From Candidatus Litorirhabdus singularis (lineage in GTDB: Bacteria > Pseudomonadota > Gammaproteobacteria > Pseudomonadales > Halieaceae), in assembly GCF_026262625.1 (NCBI RefSeq), contig NZ_SHNN01000001.1:496001-560000 (forward strand): 64,000 bases of DNA. The letters run 5' to 3'. The number at the start of each line of letters is the position of its first letter. The stretch's first letter is position 1. The position numbers were made by a program, and so were the translations under genes. Shown one piece after another: positions 26,593 to 36,360 of this stretch. The notes beneath the pieces are model-generated. The model saw only the letters and a program-made list of their open reading frames with translations. It was not told the origin of the DNA and searched no databases.

Positions 26593-27572
26593 TTGATACT
26601 TTTCTCTCCAATCTAAGCTCGCCCCCGCTGCTATTCTTCTTTCTCGGTGCACTAGCAGTTGCTGCTCGCTCCGATCTGGAAATCCCCAACCAGATAGCCA
26701 AATTCCTATCGCTTTACCTGCTCTTCGCGATCGGCTTCAAAGGCGGGGTGGCACTGGCAGTAGCCCCCTTTGACACTCAGATAGTGTTGACTCTGGGAGC
26801 CGCTATGGTGCTTTCCGCGGTCGTACCGTTGTACACCTTTATGTTCCTGCGTAACCGTATCCCCATCGCCGATGCGGCAGCAATCGCTGCGACTTATGGC
26901 TCGGTAAGTGCGGTCACATTTGTAACAGCGACCAGCTACCTTGACGTCAGTGGCATTAGCTGGGGCGGCCACATGGTCGCCGCGATGGCCTTAATGGAGT
27001 CACCAGCCATCATTGTCGGCCTGCTGCTTTACCGGAAATATGCTCTTACAGACGGCGACGATGACGACAGCTTCAGCTGGAGCCAATTGTTGCGCGAAGC
27101 CTGCCTCAACGGCTCCATCTTCCTCATTGTCGGTAGCTTGATCATCGGCTGGATAACGGGTCCTGCAGGCATGTCCCAGATCAGCAGTTTCATTCAGGAT
27201 CTGTTCCTCGGGGTTCTCTGCCTGTTCCTACTGGACATGGGTATCGTGGCAGCCAGACGCATCAAGGACTTGCGCAACGCTGGAAGCAAAGCCATGAGCA
27301 TTTTAATTACCATGGCGCTGGTGCTGCCACTGCTCAATGCCATGCTCGGCTTGGGTATTGCCAGCGCGCTGGACCTTGATGAAGGCGACGCCTTACTGCT
27401 GATCGTACTAGCCGCCAGTGCGTCTTATATCGCCGTACCCGCTGCGATGCGTCTGGTACTGCCGCAAGCCAATCCAGGTAGCTACTTACCGATGTCGCTG
27501 GCCATTACCTTCCCTCTCAATATACTGGTCGGCATACCTCTCTACCATGCCCTGGTAAGGTGGACGCTATGA
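26589..27572 (+). CDS. sbtA: SbtA-family sodium-dependent bicarbonate transporter
   Basis: A 327-residue inner-membrane protein with about ten hydrophobic helices in two inverted halves. The segments FLFAIGFKGGVAL-like (LYLLFAIGFKGGVALA), AATYGSVSAVTFV and ALMESPAIIVGLLL, plus the second-half AASASYIAVPAAMRLVLPQA, are SbtA hallmarks. SbtA brings in bicarbonate with sodium in cyanobacteria. The start is TTG, overlapping the purE stop as TTGA. The next gene encodes its PII-like partner. Bicarbonate as substrate is inferred from family and partner. Confidence 0.92.
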   Translation: MIDTFLSNLSSPPLLFFFLGALAVAARSDLEIPNQIAKFLSLYLLFAIGFKGGVALAVAPFDTQIVLTLGAAMVLSAVVPLYTFMFLRNRIPIADAAAIAATYGSVSAVTFVTATSYLDVSGISWGGHMVAAMALMESPAIIVGLLLYRKYALTDGDDDDSFSWSQLLREACLNGSIFLIVGSLIIGWITGPAGMSQISSFIQDLFLGVLCLFLLDMGIVAARRIKDLRNAGSKAMSILITMALVLPLLNAMLGLGIASALDLDEGDALLLIVLAASASYIAVPAAMRLVLPQANPGSYLPMSLAITFPLNILVGIPLYHALVRWTL

Positions 27573-27865
27573 AACAATGCACTAGAATCGAAATCGTTGT
27601 TGAGCAATCTGTCTCTGGTCAAGTGATTGACCTGCTGCATAAAGTGGGGGCCCCCGGATATACACTGATACCTGATATCCGTGGTGAGGGCGACCGTGGT
27701 ACCCGCCGAGGCGACGAATTGGCGGGTGACTCCAGTAACTGCCTGTTTATTATTGCCTGCGACGACGACACAATCATCGAGTCGCTCAAAGCGGGCCTCC
27801 GACCCTTACTATCGCGCAGTGGCGGAGTATGCCTGCTTTCTGCAGCCGAGTGGCTACGCCACTAA
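27569..27865 (+). CDS. sbtB: SbtB, PII-like regulator of SbtA
   Basis: A 98-residue trimeric PII-like protein. GAPGYTLIPDIRGEGDRGTR and GDELAGDSSN form the T-loop region, and a final GGVCLLSAAEWLRH matches SbtB. In cyanobacteria SbtB binds adenylyl nucleotides and gates SbtA. ATG 27569 overlaps the sbtA stop as ATGA, so I prefer it to GTG 27560. It lacks a Cys-containing C-terminal redox loop, ending at LRH. It closes the five-gene overlapping unit. Confidence 0.9.
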   Translation: MKQCTRIEIVVEQSVSGQVIDLLHKVGAPGYTLIPDIRGEGDRGTRRGDELAGDSSNCLFIIACDDDTIIESLKAGLRPLLSRSGGVCLLSAAEWLRH

Positions 27866-27998
27866 TAGCTGGCCCCGCACAAAAGGGCTTACCCCCACTC
27901 GCCCAAATCCCCTAAACTGTACTGCATAATCTGTGCGGTTAGGCACGCGGTCTCCGCTGAGCCGAAACCGCAACATCAATCAGAATCAGGGAGTCTTT

Positions 27999-28346
27999 AT
28001 GATCATCGTTGTCGCAGCCATCAGCTTTGCCAACCAGGAAGATCGCGATCTTGCGGTCACCAACAGCACCGCCGTGCAATTGGCGACACGCGAACAGGAA
28101 CCGGGCTGCCACGCTTACTGCTTTGCTGCAGATCCAGCTGTCGCAACTCGCATTCAGGTTTATGAATTATGGCAAGACAGCGCCTCGCTGGCAGCTCACT
28201 TCGATCACCCTAATTATCAACGCATGGTAGAAGTACTCTCGGAGAGCGGATTTCTGGAAAGTGCCAACCGCGCCTATCTCGCTGAACGCGACGAGTCAGT
28301 CTATGGTCCCAACGGCGAGAAAAAATTGGCATTCTTTCAAGACTGA
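27999..28346 (+). CDS. ABM-domain (antibiotic biosynthesis monooxygenase-like) protein
   Basis: A 115-residue ferredoxin-like fold protein. REQEPGCHAYCFAADP and IQVYELWQDSASLAAHFDHPNYQRM are the standard ABM-domain pattern. Members are small cofactor-free oxygenases, heme-degrading enzymes or stress proteins; the individual role cannot be read. CAGGGAG seven bases before ATG 27999 sets the start. It stands alone between the pur-sbt operon and an alcohol dehydrogenase gene. Confidence 0.88.
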   Translation: MIIVVAAISFANQEDRDLAVTNSTAVQLATREQEPGCHAYCFAADPAVATRIQVYELWQDSASLAAHFDHPNYQRMVEVLSESGFLESANRAYLAERDESVYGPNGEKKLAFFQD

Positions 28347-28483
28347 ATATTCATCAGGCCTGGCCACCACCTACGCGGTCAACAGGGCCGCAGGTGTGAT
28401 ACACAATTTGTAGACATTAGCCGGCGCGGCCGGCAATTAGCTCACTGCCAATGAGTCCGGCTCAGATGCTAAAGTGACCGACT

Positions 28484-29512
28484 ATGAAAGCTATGCGATT
28501 GCATTCTCTGGGCGATGTAAGTCCAACATCTACTCCACTGCAACTGGCTGAGGTGGCAACTCCTGAGCCACAGGGGCGTGAGGTGCTACTGAAGATAAGT
28601 GCCTGTGGCGTCTGCCACACCGAGCTCGATGAAATCGAAGGCCGCACTCCGCCGCCATACCTGCCGGTCATTCCAGGCCATCAGGTGATTGGCGAAGTAG
28701 TCGCCAGAGCAGACAATGCCCAATTGCATCAATGCGGCCAACGAGTAGGGGTCGGATGGATTGGCGGCGCCTGCGGTACCTGCAAGCTGTGCCGAGGCGG
28801 GCTGGAAAATCTTTGCGCGGACTTTCTGGCGACCGGACGCGACATCAATGGTGGTTACGCCGATTACATGGTGATCGACGAGACCATGGCTCACCCAATA
28901 CCGGATGATATAAGCGATGTTGCCGCTGCGCCCATGCTCTGCGCTGGCGCTATAGGCTATCGCTCACTAAAACTGAGCGGACTACAAAACGGTCAGCCAC
29001 TGGGACTGACCGGATTCGGAGGATCCGCCCACCTTGTGTTGCAAATGGTGCGCCACCAATATCCTGACTCTCCGATCTACGTTTTCGCCAGGCGCCCTGA
29101 AGAACAGCAGTTTGCCCTGGAACTGGGCGCAGCCTGGGCCGGTAACACCACTGATCAGGCCCCGGCGCTAATGGCGGCCATTATCGATACCACCCCGGCC
29201 TGGCTACCCGTGGTAGCGGCCATGAACCAACTGGCTCCTGGCGGGCGCCTGGTCATCAATGCCATACGCAAAGAGGACGCCGATAAACAACAGCTGGCAA
29301 GCTTGCAGTACGCTGAGCATTTATGGATGGAAAAGAGTATCAAATCAGTTGCCAACGTAACGCGCGCAGACATCAGCGAATTTCTGGCGCTGGCCAGTAC
29401 GCTGGCGCTGGCGCCCGAGGTCACCTGCTATTCACTGCAAGACGCCAATCAAGCACTGGTCGACCTCAAGCACCAGCATGTACGCGGTGGCAAAGTGCTG
29501 CTGATGCAATAA
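28484..29512 (+). CDS. zinc-dependent alcohol dehydrogenase
   Basis: A 342-residue medium-chain dehydrogenase. Catalytic zinc ligands are in SACGVCHTELDE and PGHQVIGEV; the structural zinc site is CGTCKLCRGGLENLC. The nucleotide-binding motif is GFGGSAH, preceded by LGLT, a variant of GxGxxG. It should interconvert alcohols and aldehydes with NAD(P). A WS/DGAT gene follows on the same strand after 100 bases, so supply of fatty alcohol for wax esters is one possible link, unproven. Confidence 0.92.
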   Translation: MKAMRLHSLGDVSPTSTPLQLAEVATPEPQGREVLLKISACGVCHTELDEIEGRTPPPYLPVIPGHQVIGEVVARADNAQLHQCGQRVGVGWIGGACGTCKLCRGGLENLCADFLATGRDINGGYADYMVIDETMAHPIPDDISDVAAAPMLCAGAIGYRSLKLSGLQNGQPLGLTGFGGSAHLVLQMVRHQYPDSPIYVFARRPEEQQFALELGAAWAGNTTDQAPALMAAIIDTTPAWLPVVAAMNQLAPGGRLVINAIRKEDADKQQLASLQYAEHLWMEKSIKSVANVTRADISEFLALASTLALAPEVTCYSLQDANQALVDLKHQHVRGGKVLLMQ

Positions 29513-29613
29513 TCCGGCACTGCTAATCCCACCAGGGTTGATCGAGGTCAGTGGCAACAAGGGTGGGCTAGCGCTATCTTGGAGGCAGGACTGAGAAACG
29601 GGAAAAGGCCATT

Positions 29614-31137
29614 ATGCGACGAATTGATCTGGCAGATGCTGGCTTCCTGTATGCGGAACGCCGCGAAACACCGATGCACGTGGGTGGTGTCAATCTCTAT
29701 ACTTTGCCGCCGGGTGTCAGTGAAAGAGAATTTGTCGAAGCTCTGGAGATAGGTTCGATCAGCGCCGGCGAAATGCGTGCACCCTTCGGCGAGTTTGTCG
29801 CCACTGGCAGAGCCGGGCCGCTGGGGCCTCTGTCATGGGAGCTGGATCAGAACTTTGATGTCGACTACCACGTGCGCCATTCGGCCCTGCCCAGACCCGG
29901 CCGCTATCGCGAATTATTTGAGCTGGTTTCACGACTGCACAGCACCCTGCTGGATCGCAGCCGTCCGCTATGGGAAATGCACCTGATTGAAGGTCTGAGC
30001 AAGCGCCAGTTCGCGGTCTATATGAAGATGCATCATGCAGCCATTGATGGGGTGGGTTCAATGCAACTAACCCAGGGTATTTGCTCGCCAGACCCGGACT
30101 TTTATACCAATGATCTGCCGATGTCACAGAGTGCTTATGATCGTTTTTTGGGCTCTATCCCGAATAAACCATCGCGCCGCGTAGTACCCAAAGATCAGGA
30201 ACTGCGGAATGTAGCCGAAGCACTTAAGCAGCAATTTGATACCTCAACCCATCTGTTCAGCGCACTGCGCCGCTTCGGTGGCGCCTTCTTTGGCCGCAGC
30301 GGCAATCTGGCAGTACCCTGGCACAACGTACCGGCAACCTCGATCAACACCAAAGTCACCGGGGGGCGACGATTTGTAGCGCAGTCCTGGGAATTCGCGC
30401 GCATCAAAGCCGTCTGCAAGGCGATGGACGGAACCGTCAATGATATTGTACTGGCCATGTGCTCAGGCGCCCTGCGGCGCTACCTGGAAAGTCGCAATGA
30501 ATTACCGGAACATTCACTGAAAGCTATGGCACCAGTATCACTGCGCGACAAAAACGACTATGGCGCTGGTAACGCAGTTGGCTTTATCACCGCTGACCTG
30601 GCGACCAATATCGCCAACCCTGAACACAGGGTGCGGGCCATTCAGAAATCGATGGCGGCGGGCAAGGAATTATTGAAGGGCATGACCCCGCGCGAAGCCA
30701 GCATTTTTTTCCAATTGACTCAGGTCCCAGCCCTGCTCACATCGATATTGGGCCTGGCTGCACAATTTCCCGCGTTCAGCACAGTCATCTCCAACGTGCC
30801 GGGACCGCGCGAGCAGCTGTACTGGAATGGCGCGCGCCTGGATGGAATTTACCCCGCATCCATTATCATCGATGGCTTCGCCATGAATATCACGCTGGTC
30901 AGTTATCATCAGAGTCTGGACTTCGGCATCGTCGCCTGCCGTCGTTCACTGCCTCAGATTCAGCGTATGATCGATCACCTGGAGGACGCACTGACGGAGC
31001 TTGAGGATGTTGCCGGACTCGCCAAACCCGTCCGCAAGCGACGCAGCAATAGCGTCAGTAAAAAAGCTACTACAGGCAGCAAGCCCAAAGCGTCTGCCGC
31101 CAAAAAACGTGGCAAGAGCCGCGGTAAAACCGCTTAA
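29614..31137 (+). CDS. wax ester synthase/diacylglycerol acyltransferase
   Basis: A 507-residue WS/DGAT enzyme. The catalytic HHxxxDG motif reads HHAAIDG at 140-146, and the conserved SNVPGP segment follows in the C-terminal domain. It joins acyl-CoA to fatty alcohol or diacylglycerol, giving storage lipid at the inner membrane. The last ~37 residues are an unusual Lys/Arg/Ser/Ala tail, histone-H1-like and absent from the enzymes I know, such as AtfA. A UbiA-family gene follows convergently after 13 bases. Confidence 0.93.
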   Translation: MRRIDLADAGFLYAERRETPMHVGGVNLYTLPPGVSEREFVEALEIGSISAGEMRAPFGEFVATGRAGPLGPLSWELDQNFDVDYHVRHSALPRPGRYRELFELVSRLHSTLLDRSRPLWEMHLIEGLSKRQFAVYMKMHHAAIDGVGSMQLTQGICSPDPDFYTNDLPMSQSAYDRFLGSIPNKPSRRVVPKDQELRNVAEALKQQFDTSTHLFSALRRFGGAFFGRSGNLAVPWHNVPATSINTKVTGGRRFVAQSWEFARIKAVCKAMDGTVNDIVLAMCSGALRRYLESRNELPEHSLKAMAPVSLRDKNDYGAGNAVGFITADLATNIANPEHRVRAIQKSMAAGKELLKGMTPREASIFFQLTQVPALLTSILGLAAQFPAFSTVISNVPGPREQLYWNGARLDGIYPASIIIDGFAMNITLVSYHQSLDFGIVACRRSLPQIQRMIDHLEDALTELEDVAGLAKPVRKRRSNSVSKKATTGSKPKASAAKKRGKSRGKTA

Positions 31138-31150
31138 ACTCAATTCGGTC

Positions 31151-32059
31151 TCACCATAAAACGCCTATCGAGACGCCAGCGGAATAGAGTACAAAGGTCA
31201 GCAGGGCCAGCGGTTGCACCGGTTTCTGGCGATGCCAGGTCTCCGGAGCGGCCAGTGTCCATTTACAGACCAACAGCGCTGTCGGTACGGCGGCCAGGCC
31301 CAGCATTACACTCAGCGGCAGTGCCATAAGCCAGGGCAGGGAAGCCAGCATACCAAATGCCAGCAGGTATATGACGGGCAAACATCGTGCCGCACGTAGC
31401 CGCCCCAAGCGCACCACCAGGTTGCGCTTGCCGGCGCTCACATCGGCCAGATAGTCGGGAAACTCGTTAACCCACAAAAAAGCCGCTATGAGTAACCCCA
31501 ACGGCAACGACAGCATTATCACCACAGTGCTGAACGACCCGGTCATCACCATAAAAGTTCCCAGCGCGATGATCGGACCATAGCAGAGCAGCACCACCAA
31601 CTCCCCCAACCCCCGATAGGCCAGCTGCAGCGGCGGACCGTGATATGACCAGGCCAGAACGGCTCCTGCCACGCCCAGCCAGAAAACTGCAGGCTCACGC
31701 AGCAATACGATGATCAACCCCAAAGCGAAGCCCACAGCGCCAAATAAACCGGCAATAGCCCAGGTCTCTCCACGGCTCAATAAACCGTCTACCAGCACCC
31801 GTTTGCCACCGGAAAAATCAGTGCGGTCTTCTGGTTTAACCGCCAGATCAGTGCCGGAGTCAAAATCAAACACTTCACCCCAGGCGTTTTTGGCCACCTC
31901 CAAGGCAAACAAAGCCAGTAAGATCAACAACAACCAACTTAACGAATACCCGGGAGCCCCCCACGCCAAAGCGGCGCCAATGGCCATGGAGGCGACCGAG
32001 GTAATACTGATTTTGGGATCGGCCAGTCGCCACAGGCCGGCTAGGAAATTTTGATTCAT
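31151..32059 (-). CDS. UbiA-family prenyltransferase (MenA-like)
   Basis: A 302-residue inner-membrane protein with about eight hydrophobic helices. The first Asp-rich motif is NAWGEVFDFDSGTD (the NDxxDxxxD type), and a second, weaker one is NEFPDYLAD. The pattern resembles MenA-type enzymes that prenylate quinone rings. Aerobic marine gammaproteobacteria often lack menaquinone, so the acceptor may be something else. It is on the minus strand 58 bases downstream of the P450 gene, a possible co-transcribed partner. Confidence 0.85.
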   Translation of the reverse strand: MNQNFLAGLWRLADPKISITSVASMAIGAALAWGAPGYSLSWLLLILLALFALEVAKNAWGEVFDFDSGTDLAVKPEDRTDFSGGKRVLVDGLLSRGETWAIAGLFGAVGFALGLIIVLLREPAVFWLGVAGAVLAWSYHGPPLQLAYRGLGELVVLLCYGPIIALGTFMVMTGSFSTVVIMLSLPLGLLIAAFLWVNEFPDYLADVSAGKRNLVVRLGRLRAARCLPVIYLLAFGMLASLPWLMALPLSVMLGLAAVPTALLVCKWTLAAPETWHRQKPVQPLALLTFVLYSAGVSIGVLW

Positions 32060-32117
32060 TGCAGTTCTCTGCTTCTGGCTGCTCAGTAAGCCAACCGTTG
32101 CTGCGCCTGATCGACAA

Positions 32118-33398
32118 TCAGCGCTGCGGCTTAATACTCAGATGCACCGCATCCGTTCCCAGCATAATACCGGGTTGATGGCTCATGGTGTTACCCGGGG
32201 CATACTCTATAGCTGCTAGCCGCGGTAGCAGGCGCTGCCAGGCAATCTGTTGTTCCAAACGTGAAATACCCGCACCTGGGCAGGTACGCGGACCCTGTGA
32301 AAAAGTCAGATGATTGCCCAGTGCTTTGCGCTCCAGATCAATCTGGTAGGGGCATTCATAGCGCTCGGGATCGACATTACCCGCCGCCCAACGCAGGTGC
32401 AACAAGGAACCCGCCGGCACCTCAACACCCTGGAACAATTCATCCTGCGTGGTTATACGCGTCGATAAACCCTGGGTGGGGGCGCGTATCCGCATAACCT
32501 CTTCGGTAAAGGCGCGAATTTTATCCGGATCCGCCTTAAGTGTGTCGAACAAGCCCGGTGTTTCACACAGTAATTGCGCCTGCTCCGCCAGAGCATACTG
32601 GGTGGTTTCCAAACCACCCAGCACCATAAAGTAGACAACCCCCTGTATTTCCGAATCGGTGAGTTGTCGCTGTAACGGTTGGTAAACCACATCGATGAGA
32701 AAACTAATCATGTCATCGGCCGGATGCTCGCGCTTGCGCTGAATCTGGTCGCGGACGTATTCTGCGAAACCACGTAGTTCGGCGTTCTGCTGCTCCATCT
32801 GTTGCGCATTCAACTCATTGCGGTGACCCTTGCCGTAGACAAAGCTCATGACTTGCGCGGTACCCCATAGAGCCAGCTGTTCGACATCAGCGTCGGGAAA
32901 ACCAAGCACCCGCGCGGTGACACGCTGGGGCAGTGGCCGCGCGAACTGCGCCACAAAGTCTATTTGTGGTTGCTCAATCCAGCTATCGATTAGCTCATCG
33001 ACTAACTCGGTAATCATCTCTTGATGACGTCGCGCCCCGGGGCCAACCCAGGGATCAGTGAGCTCCTGACGATGACTGCGCCACAGCTCAGCATTCGGGC
33101 GCAACGTAACCAACGACTGCAACGCCAGATTAAAGCCGTCAGTATTGTCCGAGCCCTCTGCTATAAGCGCATCCACCGCTAATGACATGGTCGGCGTGTA
33201 GCGTTCAGCATCCTTCACCACGCGCTCAATATCGTTGTATTTACTGAGCACAAAACCGTCAGTACCCGGCACCAGACCTTCACCGGGGAGCCGCAGCACC
33301 GGCGCCTGCTCATGCAGCAGCGGATAGGCTTCATACCAGTGCTCCTGTGCACCTTCAGCAAACAGGTCAACGTCTTCATAACCGGCATAGGTTTTCAA
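32118..33398 (-). CDS. cytochrome P450
   Basis: A 426-residue soluble bacterial P450. The heme loop is FSQGPRTCPG with the axial Cys; the I-helix reads MVLGGLETTQ and the K-helix ExxR is EEVMR. It should hydroxylate a hydrophobic substrate with electrons from a ferredoxin or similar donor. No ferredoxin or reductase gene is adjacent. The I-helix has Gly-Gly-x-Glu-Thr-Thr, as in CYP101-like enzymes. It lies between a DUF3604 gene and the UbiA-family gene, all on the minus strand. Confidence 0.95.
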   Translation of the reverse strand: MKTYAGYEDVDLFAEGAQEHWYEAYPLLHEQAPVLRLPGEGLVPGTDGFVLSKYNDIERVVKDAERYTPTMSLAVDALIAEGSDNTDGFNLALQSLVTLRPNAELWRSHRQELTDPWVGPGARRHQEMITELVDELIDSWIEQPQIDFVAQFARPLPQRVTARVLGFPDADVEQLALWGTAQVMSFVYGKGHRNELNAQQMEQQNAELRGFAEYVRDQIQRKREHPADDMISFLIDVVYQPLQRQLTDSEIQGVVYFMVLGGLETTQYALAEQAQLLCETPGLFDTLKADPDKIRAFTEEVMRIRAPTQGLSTRITTQDELFQGVEVPAGSLLHLRWAAGNVDPERYECPYQIDLERKALGNHLTFSQGPRTCPGAGISRLEQQIAWQRLLPRLAAIEYAPGNTMSHQPGIMLGTDAVHLSIKPQR

Positions 33399-33470
33399 AA
33401 TTCTACCCTCAGTGATTGGCGCTGCAAAACTCCGGCAGTGCCCGGCACGCCGCTTATGATTGGGGCGATC

Positions 33471-35348
33471 TTATGGCGTATACCAAACCGGCGAAGTGTA
33501 AGCCCGCTCCTGCAAAGTGGCTGGACCTTCCTCTGGCAACTCACGTTGCAGAGCAATCGCATCCAACAGTGAATGACGCGGCGTTGGTATCTCCAGCACT
33601 CTGACATAGTAGAACGCACGCTGAGTTGGTTCGAAGTCCGGGTCAGTCCATGCGACTGCCAGCGCCGGCATGCCAATGCTATTGCTGTAAGCCCCACTGT
33701 CCAGATCTACCGTATTGCCAACCGGCGGCAGCTCGCCACCTGTGTCCAGCGAGCGCGCACCCGACCAAGCTACATTGTAAACCCGCTCCTGTTGCTGGCC
33801 CTGAGCGTCGAGCCAACCCTTAACCACTTGAATACGATCGAGGTTGGCACCCTGTGGGTCCATTTCCGCGCGCACTAAGAATGTTGGTCGCTGCTCAGCA
33901 CCAGCAGCCGAGAGGTTGCCACCCATGGGCACTCCACGCGCATAGCCCAACTCTGCGAAATCTGCGGCCTCAAGATCTGCCACGCCAAAGTCCCAGCCGG
34001 CAAAAAGCCTGACTTTCAGTCGCGTACCGGTGGTAGCGTAAGTCTCACGGCGCTGGAAAGCGTCGAATATTTCGTCACGCGTATTCTTGCGACTCCAGAC
34101 TGCCGCCAGGCCAGACGCCGACATACTCCAACCGTTGGCTCTGCTGCCGCCTATACTATCCTCGCTACGCTTGGTCTCGGGAGTAGAGTCGCGCGCAAAT
34201 TTCCCCCAGAAGTTATCTTCTTCTGCGGAGGACAAGCCAGAATGTGAATCAGTGGAGCCAATCACGCCAAACTGGTAAGGGTTAACCCCGGTTTTTGCCT
34301 CCAGCGCCAGTCCGGTCTTCAGCGCACCGCGCATATAATCGGCCGCCGCTGGCTTATAGGGGCCAGGGTCCTGTTGGATATAGTGGCTATAAGTTTCAAA
34401 GTCAGCAAAACCATCGTCGGGGGATACCACCGGGTGGGTTTCTGAGTCGCCCTTAATCTGTGTCACTTCGGACACCGGCTCCCAGCGCATACGACGCTCG
34501 GCATAAGCCGCATCAATGGGCTTACCGCGCAGCGAAGTTTCAGCATACATGTAGCCCTTGGATATGTTGGAGTTGTGGGGCATGGCGATAAACCGCGCAC
34601 CGGTGCGCTCCTGAGTTGCTTCCAGCCAGTCCCAGAGGTCTTCGGGGTATTGGCTTTGATCAGACCCATAGGGGACAAATTGACGGGCAATATTGCCAGC
34701 GTCGGGGGTGAAAACGATACGGTGCAAATTGGCGCCGACAGGAATCGAACTCCACTCCCAACCAATCAGGCTGGTGAAATTACCAGGATCATTATGCCGC
34801 TCTGCCGCCGCCACTATTTCATGCCAGGCGTTGGTTTCTATCGCGAGCGTGTCGCCAAAAGTACCAGTAGGCATCACATTCACCGGATCCTGCACCGGGT
34901 CGCCGCCAAGGTTTGCGGGTTCCTCCGGTAACAGCGAGCTGAATATTTTACTGCCACCTTCGGATGAGATAGCCCGGTTAAGCATGGTGATGGCGAACCA
35001 ACGTTTCAGGTTCCCCCACACACCAAGGTCCTCAAATTCGGCTTCCTCCAGATTGACAGCGCGTATATAGCCCATCAACTCGGCGTGGTCGGATACCACC
35101 AGAAAATCCAGCGGCTGGTGAATCTGTACCCGCGAGCGATTGTAAGGGTGCACTACCGGCAGACCTTTGGCCCAGCGATATGCCATATCCGGGTCACCGG
35201 TCATGTTTTTATTGAGATAGGCGTCAAACGAATAGGAGGTGTGCAAGTGAGTATCACCAAACAGCAGTTGATCTGGATTTTGGGCCATCACAGCGGCGGG
35301 CAAAACCAACAAGCAGATCAAAGATAATGGGCGCAGGGATCGATACAT
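33471..35348 (-). CDS. DUF3604 exported protein (Cys-free paralogue)
   Basis: A 625-residue protein with a signal peptide ending near VMAQ. PHP-like metal motifs are GDTHLHTSYSFDAY (about 30-43), VSDHAE, MPHN and GSTDSHSG. These mark DUF3604, a family with no assigned reaction, found widely in marine bacteria. The mature protein has no Cys, unlike its 668-residue paralogue at 52.8 kb. Export and PHP-like residues suggest a periplasmic metallohydrolase, an inference. It lies upstream of the P450 gene by 72 bases. Confidence 0.88.
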   Translation of the reverse strand: MYRSLRPLSLICLLVLPAAVMAQNPDQLLFGDTHLHTSYSFDAYLNKNMTGDPDMAYRWAKGLPVVHPYNRSRVQIHQPLDFLVVSDHAELMGYIRAVNLEEAEFEDLGVWGNLKRWFAITMLNRAISSEGGSKIFSSLLPEEPANLGGDPVQDPVNVMPTGTFGDTLAIETNAWHEIVAAAERHNDPGNFTSLIGWEWSSIPVGANLHRIVFTPDAGNIARQFVPYGSDQSQYPEDLWDWLEATQERTGARFIAMPHNSNISKGYMYAETSLRGKPIDAAYAERRMRWEPVSEVTQIKGDSETHPVVSPDDGFADFETYSHYIQQDPGPYKPAAADYMRGALKTGLALEAKTGVNPYQFGVIGSTDSHSGLSSAEEDNFWGKFARDSTPETKRSEDSIGGSRANGWSMSASGLAAVWSRKNTRDEIFDAFQRRETYATTGTRLKVRLFAGWDFGVADLEAADFAELGYARGVPMGGNLSAAGAEQRPTFLVRAEMDPQGANLDRIQVVKGWLDAQGQQQERVYNVAWSGARSLDTGGELPPVGNTVDLDSGAYSNSIGMPALAVAWTDPDFEPTQRAFYYVRVLEIPTPRHSLLDAIALQRELPEEGPATLQERAYTSPVWYTP

Positions 35349-35565
35349 GACATTGTTCTCTTTATTAGGTCTGGATGAATACTGCTTTCATATTCTTAAT
35401 CTAGCTGCTTCTGTCACCGGAGTACAGAGCCGGCATTAACTGAAAACCATAGTAACCACGACGCAAGAGCCACTTGCAATGATCACAGAGCTGCCATAAG
35501 TTGGGCGGCTTTGAAGGGCTCTTCACTGCGCAGTAGACTGCCGCAACTCATCACTCGGGACTATT

Positions 35566-36360
35566 ATGAATAATTTATTTTCTGTGAAAGACAAAATCGT
35601 ATTCATCAGCGGTGGATCCCGCGGCATCGGCGAAATGATAGCCGCCGGGTTTCTCGCCAACGGCGCCAAGGTCTATATCAGCTCGCGTAAAGCAGAGGCT
35701 TGCGATGCAACCGCGCAGCGCCTGCAGCAGGAATACGGGGGCACCTGCGTCTCGATACCCGCAGACCTGTCGACACTGCCGGGAATAGAAGCGGCAGTTG
35801 CCGCCTTTAGTGCCAAAGAAGAAAAGCTGGATGTACTCATCAACAACGCCGGTGCTTCCTGGGGCGCGCCACTGGAAGAATTCCCGGAGCTGGGCTGGGA
35901 CAAAGTCATGGACGTCAACGTCAAGGGTGTGTTTTTTCTGACCCAGAAAATGCTGCCGCGACTGGAGGCAGCTGCAACTGCTGAAGATCCCAGCCGGGTG
36001 ATCAATGTCGGCTCCATTGACGGCATCAAGACACCCGCCTTCGATACTTTTTCCTACGGCCCCTCAAAAGCCGCGGTGCATCACCTAACCCGCAATCTGG
36101 CCGCCCATCTGACCCGCCGTAACATCATCTGCAACGCGATTGCACCGGGACCGTTTCCGACCTGGATGCTGAGCACAGGCGTCGGCGGTGGCGGCGATAC
36201 GGATATCGACTGGGATGCCATCGGCCAACACAACCCCCGCGGCCGTGTCGGCACTCCAGAGGATATCGCCGGCTTGGCGATTTTCCTCAGCTCACGCGCT
36301 GGGGCCTATACGGTAGGTGAGGTCATTACCTGTGACGGTGGCGCTGTGGCCTGCTCCTGA
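35566..36360 (+). CDS. SDR family oxidoreductase
   Basis: A 264-residue SDR. The nucleotide motif reads SGGSRGIG at 15-22 (Ser for the usual Thr), then NNAGASWG, NVGSIDG and YGPSK. A flexible Gly-rich insert (STGVGGGGDTD) precedes the C-terminal strand. The opening MNNLF and overall pattern resemble the SDR at 20.8 kb. It is divergent from the DUF3604 gene. A strong inverted repeat spans its stop codon. Confidence 0.92.
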   Translation: MNNLFSVKDKIVFISGGSRGIGEMIAAGFLANGAKVYISSRKAEACDATAQRLQQEYGGTCVSIPADLSTLPGIEAAVAAFSAKEEKLDVLINNAGASWGAPLEEFPELGWDKVMDVNVKGVFFLTQKMLPRLEAAATAEDPSRVINVGSIDGIKTPAFDTFSYGPSKAAVHHLTRNLAAHLTRRNIICNAIAPGPFPTWMLSTGVGGGGDTDIDWDAIGQHNPRGRVGTPEDIAGLAIFLSSRAGAYTVGEVITCDGGAVACS

